DNA of 64,000 nucleotides, taken from the NCBI GenBank assembly GCA_034509425.1, contig JAVTVJ010000300.1:62001-126000 (forward strand), in the 5' to 3' direction. A program made the position numbers and the translations under genes. The number at the start of each line of letters is the position of its first letter. The stretch's first letter is position 1. The stretch is from Eopsaltria australis. Lineage: Eukaryota; Chordata; Aves; Passeriformes; Petroicidae. The notes below the pieces were generated by a model. The model did no database searches and was not told where the DNA came from. It saw only the letters and a list, made by a program, of their open reading frames with translations. This document shows positions 51,666 through 64,000 of the stretch, piece after piece.

Positions 51666-53028
51666 AGGGCAGGAAAAGCGATTGATATTAACCTTGTGCA
51701 TTCTTTAGCTGTTTTACTGAATGAATATCACATGTCCTTCCTTCCTGCATCATCCCCCCACCCCTCCCCCTGCTCTGGGCTTTACATCAGCCTCCTTAAT
51801 AAGAAGTGCTCTGTTTTTAGTCTTAAGTGAGTGCTGAGCCCTTTGCTGCAAGGCTTACTGTTGCCTAAAGCTCTCATCTGAAATATCAAACTGGTTCTTC
51901 AGGCATGCAGCACACCCCTGAAGAGCCAGTCCTATCTGAGCTACCCTGCACTGTGCATGGGGGCTCACAGCCCTCTCCCACCCCACCTCCACTCCATTCC
52001 ATATCATCAACAATGACTGGGAGATAGGAGTAAAAAGCAAACTCTCCTGGTTTGTGGTTTATAATAAATTTCTTCAGGTAGTCAGCTGCCATACTGACAA
52101 CACTAGAAGAACCTCACGAAAATCAGGGTAAGAGGGCCCTGTTATTAAAGGAAATTGGCAAGGATACACCTCTGCTAAGCTTCACTCAGGACTGCCATGA
52201 GTGCAGTGGGAAAATGTGTCCCTGTAAAGTGGCACTGATCTGAGCACACACTAAGAGGTGCATCCTTTCTCTCACCTATGTGACCCCCACTCCATGGTGA
52301 TGCCTTTGCAAGGTGCTCTCAAGGCAGTGTTTCTTTCACATGTATTTTCCAGTCCTTCAGCTGCCTCCACCTTTATATTTGAGAGTTTGTTGCTATTTCT
52401 TCCATCTCAGTACTAATTTCTTGAGACTTCCTTGCTTGACCCTACCATACCTTCTTCAGTATTCCAAGAAGAAATAGTATTTCCTGAGGTAAAATATGTG
52501 AAAGGCAAAAGACTAAAAGAAGGAGACTTGAAAATATAGTGTCTAATTAAAATATGGAAATAGCTGAAATATTATGGCAAATAGCTTAAAAAGAAACCAT
52601 AATGTATTAGCCAGCTTTCTGAATAGGACTAACCCCAGCTATTACAAAGGGCTTGATAGGAGCAATAAAAGCTCATGTATCAATTCTGCAGAGACAGGAA
52701 GTTCATTTGGACAGTGATAGGAGGGAATTGCAGATGCTCTCATCTCTGTGTTCCAGGTTGGGAATCCTCAGTCATCATTGTCATCACTAATGATGAAACC
52801 GATGTGCAGGGCAGGGCTCCGAGGTGGAGAAAGGCTCATCTTTAAACGACTCACCCTGGCCCTGTGCTTACCACTCTGAGCCTTTCATGCCTCTGTTTTC
52901 TACCATGTGTCCTGGTGCAAGGAAAGCAACCGCAGCTCCCTCTTCAATCCCATCAGCTTTCCTTCATTCTTACAGCTGTGCACTTGAGCTGCTTCTGCCA
53001 TGGGTCCCTCTGCCTACAACTAGACCTA
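51666..53028. other. Non-coding stretch
   Basis: Nothing recognised. Confidence 0.4.
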
Positions 53029-54635
53029 TGTAGTGGTTTTCAGTTCGCCTATTGGAGTTTCTGGCCAAGTGCCAGCACACTTACCAAAATTTACCTGATG
53101 TTTGCTGTGAGATGAGGATTAGAAATAGGCAAAGCAGGCTCAAACTTTATAGAATATAAAGAAAGTTTATTAATAAACCTAAGACAAAGAAAAAAACAAG
53201 AAAAACTGGAACAAACTCCTCAGACCACCCCTCCTTTCCCCACCTCTCCATTTCTTTCTCCCTGACACCACACAAAAGACAACACTTCGACCTCCAGTCA
53301 GTTTACCACCTCTGAAATAGTTCTTGTTCCAGTTCATTTAGGGAGAGAAGTCTCTTTTGTTTATACCATGGGTTCTCTGTAAGAAAATACAGGTTTTTAT
53401 GGGTCTTCAGCCTCTCCACCAGCAGCTGCCCAGGAAGAAAGATCAGTTTAATGGTGGATCCCTCCCCCCACCCCAGTAGCCTTCCCACAGCTACTACGGG
53501 GGGGTCATGACAGTCCACAGGGGTACCTTTTTAAGGATGAACAGTTCAATTGCAGCAGCAAAGAAAATCCCCTTCTTCTGTGTTGGGCAACACAGGTTCT
53601 CTTGGCAACACAAGTTCTCCAGCATTCCCTGGGGCAAGGGACAGCTCACAGCATCTTCTGTGTCTCGACTCAAGCTTCAAATCAGGCTGCACTTATTTCA
53701 GCACCTACTCATCTCCACTCAGGTGCCTTGGATCACTGGCTGCCATTAGAACATTACATCCCCCCTTTGGACTATTCCTTCATATATTACAGGGAATTTA
53801 TTAGCTCAGTCCCAACCATAGTTCTACAAAAGAATTTTCAGCTTCACTCTCAAAGCACTTCTCATACACCTCCCTCTAGGCATCGGTTCTGCTTTCCTCA
53901 CTGACTGTAAAGTCTCTATGCTGCATTTATGTAGATGGCCTCACTCGTTCCTCTCTCTGTGCAAGGAAGGATGGGTGTCTGCAAGTTTAGTCCAGGCATG
54001 GATAGAGTTAATATCTCTCTCTCTCTCCCTCTCTGGCAGTGTGACGATCACGTGCTCTCTGCCGGGCTGTTTGAAAACTCTGAGCTGGATGGCAGAAGCT
54101 CTCAGAGTCTCTGTGGCCTGGCTATGCGAAGCTGGCTCGGTCTAGTAGGGCCAGCTGGGCCTGGGGTGACAGGGCAGGGCCTGGCCCAAAATGGATGGAG
54201 TCTGGCCTGGTCCTTGCCTGGCCTGGAGCAGGGGGCTTGGCCCTGTCTCGTGTAGCTGACATGTCGGCTGAACTGTATCTCCTGAGAACTCCAGCTGGTT
54301 CCTCCCCCACGCCCGGCTCCAGCTACATGGCCGTTCTAAACCTCCCTTCTCCCCCCTCTGCCCCCCTCTGGAGGAGGGGAGGGCTTACCGGGGAGAGAAG
54401 CAGGGAGATACTTCTCTCTATACAGCGGCAGGCCAAAAGAGGAAGAAGCTCAGAGGTTCTCTGCTTATATATGTTTTTTTTCCTTGAAGGCGGATCAACT
54501 TTTAATTGGTTTACCTATATATCAATCCTTAAAACTACCTGGTTATTGGCTCTGTCTCTCAGGAAGGAAGTTGTATCACTTCCTGCAGCATAGGTCACTT
54601 CCTAGATTTTGACCTCTCCTGACTAACCCAGGACA
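53029..54635 (-). repeat. Family D LTR, copy 3 (full length)
   Basis: 1,607 bp, TGTCCTGGGTTAGTCAGG...CCACTACA on the minus strand. It is close to copy 2 along its whole length, including the complement of the ccaaaggggggatgt run near 53759-53771 and a TATATA motif near 54467. The flanks (accta, agctg) show no clear target duplication. Open frames inside (53507-54593) recur in the other copies. Confidence 0.85.
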
Positions 54636-57427
54636 AGCTGCCTCTTGACTGAAGTGGTGGGAGAGCAGATACAGTGGTCAGGGACCCTAGCAGGGAGTTG
54701 GCACCCATTGAGACTCTGTGGAAAGGAGACTCCAAAAGCAAGGGAGTTCCCTTCAGTATCTAAAACATGGCTGCTTAGCTCAGCTGCCCATACACATTGG
54801 CTCTGAAGTGCTGAGCTAGAAAACTCAGAAAAACTAATCCTTGCTTGTGAAGCTTTTTATATTTCGCTATACTTCTATTACAGATCCAAAAGTTCCCCAT
54901 GCCACAACACTCCATCTCTCCATCCAACCATTCTACAATCAAATTTTTTGCCCTTTGCTCTTTCCTCTCTTTCTTGAACCTTCTTCCTACTCTTTACCCA
55001 TCATACCTAACTGCAGGATGCTTTAGTGTTTTTGTTCGGTTATTTTTTATTATGATATTTGGTAGAGCAACTGAAAAGACCTTTTTTGAAGATGGAGCTA
55101 AAAAACTCTGTATATGTGTCATTTGGGTGTGTAACAGTGGGTGACTGTGACATGAAACAATAAGTGATAAGTAATCTAATGATCATACTTTGATGTTTGG
55201 TTGCTTCATTGAAAAATGGATGGGAAAAGATTACATAAACAGGCCCTCTTTTGAGTGGAGGGCTGTGCCAGGTCACCTGCAGAGCCTCTTTCTAACTTAA
55301 ATTTCTCTGTGGCTCTTAAAATCCTGTTTGCTGTAGTGATATTTTCATCCTGAGGTGTGTTTTTATTTGCTTGTCTCACAGTATGTGGCATGGTGGGACT
55401 GGACAGTATCTGGAATATTGTTGTCTAGGCACAGAAATGCAATCAAGTGTTTCTTCTTTCATGGCCTAAACAAATCTTACTTTGCAGGAGAGCAAAAAAA
55501 GACATTTCGAAGAGCTCATCTGTAGAAGTGTTTTGCCAGTCAAGGGCTGCAATAACAAATGAGGTCAAAGCCTTTACAGTTTCAGAGAGCTAAATGAGGG
55601 CTTGCAGCTGGAACGGAACTGCAAAGCTGAAACTGGACCTATATGTGAATTTTGCAGTACAGTTCCCTTTCTTTCTGTCAAAATGGCTCCCTTTGCAAAT
55701 CTCTGTAGGCTGCACTAGGTCTTCTTAGTCTCTGAACTGCCCATCATAGCAACTCAGCTTCTTCCTAGAAACTCTTATTTCTCACATGACTTTTCCCACG
55801 TCAAAATAAAATTAATTGAAGGGGGCATGATGGCAGCTTCAGTGTTCCTAATAATTTCGTGTTCTTGTACCAAGACACTGTGATTAGCCACAAGAGCCTT
55901 GATTCTGGCTTTCTATAAAGGCTCCGAGAAGGATTTTCAGAGATATCAAACAGTTTGATTTTTTTAGACATTAAGAAAGCAGGGTTAAGAAACCCTATTT
56001 TGAATGACTGGCTACTTGATGTACCATGGCAGTTGACCCTCTGGAGGCTCTGCAAGCCTAGCTTGCCTCTGATGTCCCTTCTCAGCTACCCCTGTCAGAA
56101 CTGCTCCGGAAGGACTGAATCTGGGGTTGACAGATGACACTTGCAAGTTGAGAGGCCAGAGATGCTCAGACCATTACTCCAGGGCTCACTCCACTGAGCT
56201 GCGTCCCTTCACAACATCAGCTGCGAAACCTTCCTCTTTTTCAGTCGCTGACTACTGATTTTGGTGGCAATGTTTGTGCATGGGATTCAGGAGTCAGGAG
56301 GGCCTTACCCCAGTTCTCAGTGTTCTCCTTGACCTGCCCAACAGACCCCAAAGAAACCTGTAGCTTTGCCACCCTCTCTCAAGCTGTTTTCTATCACCAT
56401 TATCATATGTGGCTGTTTGGTAGCCAGCTGAGGCAGGATGTTTTAGAGTGGGTCAGCCTCCCCTCTTTCACAGGAGCTATTGGAAGAGCTGACTGCAAAC
56501 AGATTTTCACTGCCCCAATGTGGACTGATGTCAAACAGTGCCCAATGAGAGCTGACAAGCTGACAGACCCAATCCATCAGTGGAGGATGAGGGACGGGGG
56601 AAGAGAACATCTCTTGCACACGCCTTCAAGACACACAGATCAATTTCACAGATGGGCCAGCAAAGCTCTTGTAAGTGATACAAGTCTATATTTAATAGCC
56701 TATCCATTTCTCTGGAGGCAGGTGCAGGTGCAAGGGATACAGGGATAAAAAGTTCAGTCCCAGGCACAAAGTAGCCGATAGGAGTCTGGCTTCCAAAGGC
56801 AGGCTCCTGTTTGGTACTGCCACTGAGTTGTTTTATTGGTAAATAACTGGGAGTGGGCTGGCTGGGAGCCCTTGCTGAGCTCAGAAGTAGAAGGTCTCTG
56901 AAACCAGACTTCAGGGTACAAGAAATAAATCTGTCCCCTTTTGACTTGTGCATCCAGTGTTGCAGAGTATTCCTGAAGAGTAATTGCAATGGTGAAGACA
57001 GAAAGAAAATACTTGATATTGGTTCCTTTTATTGCTGCACGGTCAGTTGTATGCACAGTGGTCTCTGAGCTGTGCACTGTCCTCTCTTCGCCTTTGTCTG
57101 AGGCTAAGATGCAGCTTTGCTGCCCTTTGAGTAGGGATCACAGTATTTTCTCATCTAGTGGGAGCCCCCATGCCTTTCTCCTGCCCATAGGGCATGGTAC
57201 TTTGTCCAGGCTCCAAATCAGACCTCACAAAAATGACCCAACCTTGAACTCATCTGGGCCTACTACCTTTCCCCAATAGCATCCCGTACACTGTCCCACA
57301 GAATGGCTCCCAACACCTTACTTCAAGATTTCAAAGGGGCCCAGCCTGAAAAGAAATTCCCCTTCTGAGGTCACCTGCTTGAAATTGGTCCCAAATGAAC
57401 AGACTTCCCAGGGACTTCTCAATACAG
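54636..57427. other. Non-coding stretch
   Basis: No exon or repeat was recognised. Open frames such as 56320-56748 have no family features and overlap antisense frames. Confidence 0.45.
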
Positions 57428-58115
57428 ATCACAGAATCATAGAACGGTTTGTATTGAAAGGGATCTTTAAAATTATCTAGTTCTAACCCACCTGCTATGA
57501 ACAGGGGCACCTTCCATTATACCAGGTTCTCAAAGCCCCATCCAGCCTGGCCTTGAACACTTCCAGGGATGGGGCATCTCCCAACTTCTCTGGACAACCC
57601 ATTACAGTACCCCACCTCCCTCACAGTGAAGAATTTCTTCCTTATATCTAATCTAAACCTACTCTCTTTCAGTTTGAAACTATTTCCTCTTGTACTATCA
57701 CTCCATGCCCTTGTAAAAAGTCCCTCTCCAGCTCCCTTGTAGCCCCTTTAGGTACTGGAAGGGGCTAAAAGGTCTCTCTGGAGCCTTCTCTTCCCCAGTC
57801 TGAACAACCCCAACTCAGACTGTCTTGATAAGAGTGGTGCTCTTCCCCTCTGATCATCTTTGTGGCTCTCCTCAGGACTTGCTCCAACAGATCTATGCCC
57901 TCCCTGTGCTGGGGACCCCAGAGCTGGATGCAGCACTGCAGGTGGGGTCCCACCAGAGCAGAGCAGAGGGGGAGAATCAACTCCCTCATCCTGCTGGCCA
58001 CACTGCTTTTGATGCAGCCCAGGATATGGTTGGCTTTCTGTGCTGGAAATGCACATTGCCAGGTCATGTTGAGCTTCTTGTCAGATCTTGTCAGATCTGG
58101 AAATCAGCACTGAGT
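57428..58115 (-). mobile_element. CR1 LINE 3' fragment, the longest in the window
   Basis: About 690 bp. It begins with the complement of the CR1 3' end (atcacagaatcatagaacggtttg) and includes tggccttgaacacttccaggg, ggtactggaagggg and the end of the CR1 coding region/3' UTR (ctggatgcagcactgcagg). The overlapping open frames at 57748-58124 belong to this element. Confidence 0.9.
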
Positions 58116-61034
58116 TGGATTTGATTAATTGGTTGTTTCACTGCCAAAGTCCATGTGAAAAAGCTAATCCCATGCTGACTCTTTTTGGCATTGACTCGTT
58201 TACTGCTTAAGCCCATAACAGGTCATTTTTATAATTTCCTTTTTCTTCCTCCAAATTGTGGACTGGTTTTAGGTCCCAACAACAGCTGAACTAGGAATCT
58301 GACCCATTAGTGATTTTTCACTAATTTTCAGTCTGATGCTGAGTTTATGAAGGCATTATTGTGGTATATTTGTATCAGACACATAGAAAGTTACGAAGCT
58401 CAGAAAAGTCAGTCAGCTGTTCTTCCCTCATCAGGAAAGTTGGGAAAAATTCTGCTACTGCCTGTACTCATTTTCTTTATCCCATATAATGTGACTAGAT
58501 AATCATAGAAGTGGTCTGGAGGCCTGGGCTTGGGCTCCAGTCTCAGTAATAAGCAGAGCAGTGCAGATGAATCACTTGGTGGTCCAGAAGAGCTGTAATT
58601 GGTCTCAGAGAACAAGGGCAAGGATTTTTTCTTCTGTTAAAGCATTGTCTGCAGGCTGGTTGCTTTATTTCATCAGTACAGATCATTTAGAGAGATGAAT
58701 GATCAGAGCATAGAGCACTTTGGGATCCCCAGCTCTGGAATACACGTGGGAAAACCAAGCTGCTGTTGCAATAAAAGTCAAGCTACTTCATTGGTGCTAT
58801 ACTATCAGTAGTAATCCAAACATATAACTTAAAAGCATACAAACCAGGCCCTTTCTGTTTGGTCCATGTCCTTTTCTGTGATGAGGTGGAAACTGGCATC
58901 TCCTTGCTTTATAACTGCCTGATTTGCAATCTCTCTTTCCCTCTTCCCCCACCCTCACAGCAGCTTGTCCTCATACTATTGATTCATTGTGCAATCAGAT
59001 GGGTGATAACAGATGCTTTAGAAGGGAATCTTCCTCCACAATTTGCTTAGCCAGTTGGGTGGTTGGAGTAGGAGTCAATTCCTTCCTGCCATCTGCAGCC
59101 ATCTGCAGCCTGAAACGACTCATCCATCCCTTACCATGCTAGGGGTACAACTATAAATACTAGCAAGGGTTCATAGAATTTGCCAGCCCTTTTAAAGTTC
59201 TTTCTCCAAACTCTGACCATTTCTTACAGCACCAAAAGGCTTCTGATAAAATAGTGTGCAAAAGGGTTGTTCATTCTACTGAGTTGCCTGTCCTCCAAGT
59301 GTCATAGATGAGGGTTAAAAGGCAGAATTAACTTACTTTCACTGTGTACTTCATTTCTATTAACAGAATCTCCTCTAATTTTTTTGCTTGGCCACAATAT
59401 TGTGACATCTGTCACGTTTTAGAGGTAGGTTGGGATGTATTCTACTGGATGGGACAGACACAGTTGAAAGGGTCCTGGCCTTGTGCAAATGTCAACCCGA
59501 CAACAGCCCTTCTTCTTTCCTCGGTAGCTAAGTTTGCAGGGAAGTAACATTTCCATCTTGATTTCAGTGATTAGGAGTGACATCCTCTTTCTACAGCCAT
59601 CTGGGGTGTGAAAACAAATACATCTGCGTGGTCCAAATCGATCCAGAAAGGTGGAAAGAAAACCAAGGGCTATCAGAAAAATTATCCGTCTTTGCCTCGC
59701 TGCTTTCTGCCTGCGCTGGTTGTTTCGTTTGCTGATTTGTATTTCCTCCCACTCTTCAGGTGGGCCAAATTTGGCTCTGTCTGGTGGAGGCAAGGGCAGA
59801 AGCAGTGTCAAGGCTGTTGGAAAAAGGGGAGAGGAGTGGGACTGGGGTTCTTTGGGGTGAGGTAGCTTCAGAGCTGGCAAGGTGACTCCCCCAGCACCTC
59901 CCAGGCCCCACTCCAAGTCCATTTCTAGGATCCTGACTGACTTTGGCAGTTGGCTGCCGATGGAAGAGGGTTTCCATGGCAATGTACCAGTACTGCTTGC
60001 TCCCTCCTCAGCACTCTGCCTCCCATTCCCTCCCTCTCCCTCTCCTCGCCCCCCTCCCCAGCCCTCCTGTTTCTCAAGCCTGTTGCCATGGAAAAGTCAT
60101 AATCCACAAAGAATTTCAGATCCCCCACACACCCGTTGGGGTTTGGATTTTTGGTTTGGTTTTTTTTTCATGTTAAAAGTTTGCTTTTCAGTTTAATGTG
60201 TGGGTAGGGAAGGCTGTATCTGCCTCTTTGAAACCTTGTGCCTGGGCAGGAGGGAGGTCTTCATCTTGGAATTGGAGGTCCTCCTGAAGGGAGGGTGGTA
60301 TGAAGCTCTGGATAGGAGCTCCAGCTAATGGGCACCTCATCAGGATTATGGCTTTGAGAAGTGCTTACATGACATTGGAGTTTATGACCAGTTTTTTGAA
60401 GGGACTGTGTCATTTGGCATCTGGAGTCTGAATCAATGTATAAGCACTCAAGACATGTAGGAGAAAAAGGAAGAATGAGAGATTTCTGAAAGGTGCCTTC
60501 TCTTGAGGCTGCTTTTTCTGAAGTTATCTTAGTGACTGCTGCCAACAGAAAAGGGTGCAGACAACTCATACACTGCCACAATATGTGCATCAAGAGCTGT
60601 GGGAATGATGCAGCCAAAGGTACGGAATGAGACCAGAACTAGAGCCCACATTATTCCACCTGGTGCTCATGCTAATTCCCAAGCTTTCAGGGTATGTCCA
60701 CATCTGTCAGGACTTGTGTAGGAGATTTGTGGGTTATGTTTTAATTTGTTAGCTTTAGTACCAATTAAAGGTGAAAACAGTTAAATTTCCGAGAGCTGGT
60801 TGAACTGGAGGGACCTGTGGCATGGTAAGAGATGTGGAACTTGACTCTCTGATGCACTTTCCATGACAATGTTCTGGTCTCACTCCCAGGACACTTGTTT
60901 CCATCCATTCTGTGTTCAGACTTCCCACGGTGGACCCTGTAGCCTGGAATGCTCAGATGCTCATTGGAAAACTGTTCACAGTATTTCTAGGACCAAGGAG
61001 TCCTGTAAGTCTCCTGAGCAAAGAAATATTCTTG
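58116..61034. other. Non-coding stretch
   Basis: No exon was recognised. The 187-codon minus-strand frame at 59419-59982 shows no family motif and lies in mixed Pro/Arg-rich sequence; it is treated as chance. Confidence 0.4.
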
Positions 61035-62335
61035 TGTAGTGGTTTGAGTTTGCCTATTCGAGGTTCTGGCCAAATGCCAGCACACTTACCAAAATTTACC
61101 TGATGTTTGCTGTGAGATGAGGATTAGGAGCAGACAAAGCAGGCTCAAACTTTATGAAGTATAAAGAAACTTTATTAATATACCTAAGACAAAGGAAAAA
61201 AAAGAAACAAGAAAAAAATCAGAACAAACTCCTCAGACCACCCCTCCTTCCCCCACCTCTCCATTTCTTTCTCCCTGACACCACACAAAAGACAACACTT
61301 TGACCTCCAGTCAGGTTGCCATCTCAGGAATAGCTCTTGTTCCAGTTCATTTAGGGAGAGAAGTCTCTTTTGTTTACACCATGGATTTTCTGTAAGAAAA
61401 ATACAGGTTTTTATGGGTCTTCTGCCTCTCCACCAGCAGCTGCCCAGGAAGAAAGATCAGTTTAATGGTGGATCCCTCCCACAGCAGTAGCCTTCCCACA
61501 GCCACTATGGTGGGTCATGAACAGTCCACAGGGTACCTGTTTTAAGGATGCCCAGTTCAATTGCAGCAACAAAGAAAATCCCTTCTTCTGTGTTGAGCAA
61601 CACAGGTTCTCCTGACAACATAAGTTCTCTAGCATTCTCCCCCGGGACCAGGGCTCTGGGTCACAGCCTCTCTCTCTATGCAAGGAAGGATGGTTGTCTG
61701 TAAGTTTAGTCCAGGCATGGACAGAGTTAATCTCTCTCTCTCTCTCTGGCAGTGTGACGATCACGTGCTCTCTGCCGGGCTGTTTGAAAAGGCCCGAGCT
61801 GGATGGCAGAAGCTCTCAGAGTCTCTGTGGCCTGGCTCTGCAAAGCTGGCTTGGCCTGGTGGGGCCAGCTGGGCCTGGGGTGACAGGGCAGGGCCTGGCC
61901 TGAGCTGGATGGAGTCTGGCCCAGTCCTTGCCTGGCCTGGAGCAGGGGATCTGGCCCTGTCTAGTGTAGCTGACATACCGGCTCAACTGTATCTGCTGAA
62001 AATTTTGTCTGGTTCCTCCCCCATGCCCAGCTGCAGCAGCATGGCCACCCTAAACCTCCTAAACCTTTGGAAGGAGGGCGGGGGCCTTACCCGGGAGAGA
62101 AGCAGGAGATGCTCCTCTCAACACAGCAGCAGGCCAAAAGAGGAAGAGGCTCGGAGGTTCTCTGCTTATATATGTTTTTTTTTCTCGAAGGCAGATCATC
62201 TTTTTAATTGGTTTACCTACATATCAATCCTTAAAACTACCTAGCTACTGGCTCTCTCCCCGGAAGGAAGTTATATCCCCTCCTGCAGCATAGGTCACTT
62301 CCTAGATTTTGACCCCTCCTGACTAATGCAGGACG
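61035..62335 (-). repeat. Family D LTR, copy 4, with 5-bp target duplication and internal deletion
   Basis: It shares both ends with copies 2 and 3 and is flanked by tcttg at 61030-61034 and 62336-62340, a 5-bp target duplication. About 300 bp are missing near 61672, between the ggtcacagcctct region and the tgcaaggaaggatgg region, compared with copies 2 and 3. The duplication confirms that TGTCCTGG (here CGTCCTGC) and CCACTACA are the true ends of the element. Confidence 0.87.
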
Positions 62336-62340
62336 TCTTG

Positions 62341-64000
62341 TCAGATTTCCCACTCTGACTTTAGGAGGGAGAAGGAAAAAGGTTCAGATAATATATCCCA
62401 AATTTGGACCTTGTACTTATTTCAGACATCCTGAGAGTCTTTTATTGAGTGCAATGTTAGTATCATGCCTGAGGCTTCTTTAAAGTGACCTTTTCTCAGA
62501 GAAGAAGCAGAGAAGTAATTCAAGATCAAATGCAGCTCTAGAATAAAATGGCACTTTTAGTTCACTGGAGATGAAGCAACATGGGCTGAAGTTGACTCTT
62601 CTCTTGCTCAGGAAAACTGAGGATGCATGCTCTGTTTCATTTTTATATAGATTACTACATTCAGGTGGCCTGCTGCAGTCTCCTTATCTACTCATCATGG
62701 TTACCTCTCCCCATTGTCTGTGTGTACCAGGCATCTGAGTCACTTGCTGTTCACCTGACCTCAGATGCCATAATAGTCATGGAGTCTAACCTGGACATGT
62801 GGAGTAGGGGATGGAGTATAACATTGAGTCTTTTCAGACTGTCAGAAAAACTATTGATTTACAAAACCATAAAGTCACAGTGCTAGGTCATTGTAGAGCC
62901 TCTTCTTTTGGAGGCTCCTTGGAAGGTGATGAATTTCCAGCTGCCACAGAATGTGGTCTGCCACACAGAAAGCAAAAAGTCTGACCTCTCAGCAGTGCTT
63001 GCAAAAAGCCTGATCTGTCAGCTGAACTCTACCATTTTCCTTGGCAATATGCCTTTACCCTGTTCTAGACAAACATAATTTCTTCAGTCCCATGCCCAGG
63101 GTTATTTGTCTACTTCTGTCTTCAACCTCTTTTCCAACACTGCTGAGGAAGAAGCCTGAGAAGTTGCAGAGGCATGTTGGACACCTCTCAGGTGGACCCC
63201 ATCTCTGTGTTTCACAGAGGCTTCTGAACATTTAGCAGCAATTGGAAAAAATATTCAGTTGCTACCAATCTGGTCTAGGAGTTGAATTATTGACCAGAGT
63301 GCAAATATTTCCCTTCTTCTTGCACCTGTCAGGCCTCAAGGATGGATCCCAAAAGGTATTCCAGAACACTGTATGAGAATGTAGGAGTGCACTGATCATA
63401 TCAGCAAACACAGTCTCCCTCCTTGTGCTTAGCAAGACCTTGTGTAGCTCCAGATCTCTCTCTCTCTTTTACCAAAAAGAAGAGTGAGAGAGAGGCATGT
63501 AAGTTGATTTAACAGAGCCTGGACTACAAACTACATCACAAAACACTACAAAGTTAATAATACAAGGCACAAGTCAGATATGATATAAATGATGTAAATG
63601 TGTGAACTCTGAGTAGGACTTTGGCAGTGTTCCCAGCCATGTTCAAAATGTACCCATGATATTTCTCTCTCCCATACTGGGAACCCAGTAGAGACAGGCA
63701 TAAAAGACTTAGGTTGGGTTTATTATCCATATTTATTATTCATTTCAGAATAGTATCTTCCTCCTACACTGATCCATCCTCACTGCACTACATATGCACT
63801 CAGCTCAAAGCAGGATTCTTCACACCCTGGCTTTTGGGGCAAGAGTTGAGAATGGTGAGATAGGCTTGAAGTGTGTGTTGGGAAACCCAAAATAGATGGT
63901 GCAAGGGAATATGGACTCTGTAGCTATAGAGGTGGAATTAATGGAAGCAGTTTGCAAGCTGTCAGGACATGGGACTTTGGGGCAGAAAGGAGGCATGCCT
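62341..64000. other. Non-coding stretch to window end
   Basis: No exon or interspersed repeat was recognised; a short (CT)n run lies near 63457-63470. Confidence 0.4.

Noticed and set aside
57748..58124. Overlapping frames of about 100 codons on both strands
   Set aside because: They lie entirely within a CR1 fragment.
59419..59982. 187-codon minus-strand frame
   Set aside because: No recognised motif, abrupt composition changes, and several plus-strand frames of similar length overlap it. Kept only as non-coding.

Overview
The window looks like nuclear DNA from a songbird or other passerine. It carries CR1 LINE tails at five places, a tRNA-derived SINE with a CR1-type tail of the kind known from zebra finch (34208-34349), several bird-type endogenous retroviruses (ERVs), and one intron-flanked exon of the NMDA-receptor gene GRIN2B (27131-27729, + strand). 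No prokaryotic genes, operons or CRISPR arrays are present. Exons are short and far apart, so most open frames are chance frames or lie in repeats.

Region 1 (1-9775). The window opens inside a long LTR-type repeat (1-1301, called family D here). At 2800-8973 lies an inactivated HSPA12-like (atypical Hsp70) gene with three recognisable exons. Its middle exon is split by a compact class II (ERV-K-like) provirus at 3415-6868. The provirus has two 582-bp LTRs that differ at 6 sites and a 6-bp target duplication (gaacct). The gene also has three in-frame TAG codons. The provirus is internally deleted: it keeps a matrix-type Gag start, a short basic reading frame and a membrane-anchor frame, but no Pol.

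Region 2 (9776-20771) is a retroviral cluster, mostly on the minus strand. An alpharetrovirus-like provirus (9776-13145) has a perfect 18-nt tRNA-Trp primer site, a leader with seven repeated motifs, and an Env transmembrane remnant; a family D LTR sits where gag-pol should be. After a short LTR scrap (13204-13312) comes an older provirus (13645-20033) with an ERV-L-like Pol remnant, a coiled-coil Gag-like frame and an Env remnant. Next are a fragment of another LTR and a solo LTR of the alpha-like family.

Region 3 (20772-64000) is mainly long intronic or intergenic DNA around the GRIN2B exon. It holds CR1 pieces at 38.1, 43.2, 45.7, 47.4 and 57.4 kb, two more family D LTRs (53029-54635 and 61035-62335), a minisatellite and purine tract at 48.0-48.3 kb, a CpG-rich LTR-like block at 51.2-51.7 kb, and a perfect 14-bp-stem hairpin at 35671-35707.

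The only feature that looks like intact host coding sequence is the GRIN2B exon. The preceding coding exon of GRIN2B was not found, so the HSPA12-like relic and the ERV cluster may lie inside a GRIN2B intron or just upstream of the gene. All homology statements come from reading the sequence; no database search was run.
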